64,000 nucleotides of DNA from contig OZ243958.1 in assembly GCA_965214495.1 (NCBI GenBank), positions 434,001 through 498,000 of the forward strand, given 5' to 3'. Positions 63,580 to 64,000 of this stretch are shown here, in pieces. Numbering within the stretch: position 1 is the stretch's first letter; every line of letters begins with the position of its first letter. Made by a program: the position numbers and the translations under genes. This DNA is from JANQOH01 sp965214495. GTDB lineage: Bacteria; Pseudomonadota; Alphaproteobacteria; UBA7887. The notes under the pieces are model-generated. The model had not been told where the DNA came from, did not search any database, and worked only from the letters and a program-made list of their open reading frames with translations.

Positions 63580-64000
63580 ATGGCAACCAGCCTCGCACAC
63601 GCAGAAGCACCCGCGCCGGCCGAAGGCGACGACTTCGAATCGGTGGTCATCCGTTTCGCCGGGGATTCCGGCGACGGGATGCAGTTGACGGGCAGCCAGT
63701 TCACCCTCGCGACCGCGGTTCAGGGCAACGATCTGGCCACGTTCCCCGATTTTCCGGCCGAGATCCGCGCCCCGGCGGGCACGACCTTCGGGGTGTCGGC
63801 GTTCCAGATCAATTTTTCGTCGCGCCGTGTGCTGACCGCGGGCGACGCACCCGACGTGCTGGTGGCCATGAATCCGGCAGCGCTGAAGACCAATCTCGCC
63901 GACCTGCCGCCCGGCGGGGTGTTGATCCTCGACACCGGCTCGTTCACCGACCGGAACCTGCGCAAGGCGGCGTTCGAACGCGACCCACGCGCCGACAACG
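63580..64000 (+). CDS. korA: 2-oxoglutarate:ferredoxin oxidoreductase subunit alpha, partial
   Basis: The first 140 residues are visible; the gene runs off the right edge. The product begins MATSLAHAEAPA, then carries the gamma-type domain of KorA: VIRFAGDSGDGMQLTGSQFT, FPDFPAEIRAPAGTTFG, VLVAMNPAALKTNL and GGVLILDTGSFTDRNLRK. In the usual alphaproteobacterial order korB follows. The enzyme converts 2-oxoglutarate plus CoA to succinyl-CoA with reduction of ferredoxin, replacing or supplementing 2-oxoglutarate dehydrogenase. The ribosome binding site is weak. Related 2-oxoacid oxidoreductases share this fold, so the exact substrate is inferred. Confidence 0.88.
   Translation, partial: MATSLAHAEAPAPAEGDDFESVVIRFAGDSGDGMQLTGSQFTLATAVQGNDLATFPDFPAEIRAPAGTTFGVSAFQINFSSRRVLTAGDAPDVLVAMNPAALKTNLADLPPGGVLILDTGSFTDRNLRKAAFERDPRADN

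Noticed and set aside
62336..63610. A 424-residue version of the LpxL-like protein starting at 63610.
   Set aside because: The first ~109 residues have no family similarity and lie in the divergent promoter region shared with korA.

Overview
The window comes from a high-GC Gram-negative bacterium, most likely an alphaproteobacterium of Rhodospirillales-like type. This is inferred from the bS21 sequence, a di-iron Coq7-type ubiquinone hydroxylase, a KorA-type 2-oxoacid:ferredoxin oxidoreductase and an LpxL-type lipid A acyltransferase. No rRNA, tRNA, CRISPR array, integrase or insertion sequence was recognised.

Bases 1-32400 are a surface-protein region. It holds a giant repeat adhesin entering from the left edge (about 6,460 residues visible across one frameshift), a beta-helix autotransporter on the opposite strand, and a second giant adhesin with leucine-rich repeats, Calx-beta-like repeats and a paralogous C-terminal beta-barrel. 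All three reading frames are damaged: extra single bases (two of them in short G runs), a 28-base loss inside near-identical 348-base repeats, and an amber codon just before the last barrel strand. Consensus errors and real gene decay cannot be separated from sequence alone.

Bases 32400-49700 are mostly ordinary chromosome: palindromic intergenic repeats, rpsU, small membrane and periplasmic proteins, an AT-rich methyltransferase-like gene coupled to an AlkB-like dioxygenase, a cytochrome P450, a frameshifted DUF1499 gene, an M24 aminopeptidase P, dsbB-coq7, a YqaA/DedA membrane protein, and a fatty-acid oxidation run (acyl-CoA dehydrogenase, thiolase, FadB-like protein). Two unusual fusions follow: an OmpA-like domain joined to a staphylococcal-nuclease-like domain, and an NCS2 permease with a C-terminal HATPase-like domain.

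Bases 49754-59137 are the most interesting part. Five tightly packed genes form an apparent operon: a DrmA-like helicase and a DrmB-like DUF1998 protein (the core pair of DISARM anti-phage systems), a compact UvrD-like helicase, an unrecognised 528-residue protein, and a NERD nuclease-UvrD-like helicase. No DNA methyltransferase, DrmC phospholipase or DrmD/DrmE is present. I read this as a DISARM-related, methylase-free defence system.

Bases 59351-64000 return to housekeeping genes: a DsbA/FrnE-like oxidoreductase, xseA, an M23 peptidase, an LpxL-like acyltransferase, and the start of korA running off the right edge.
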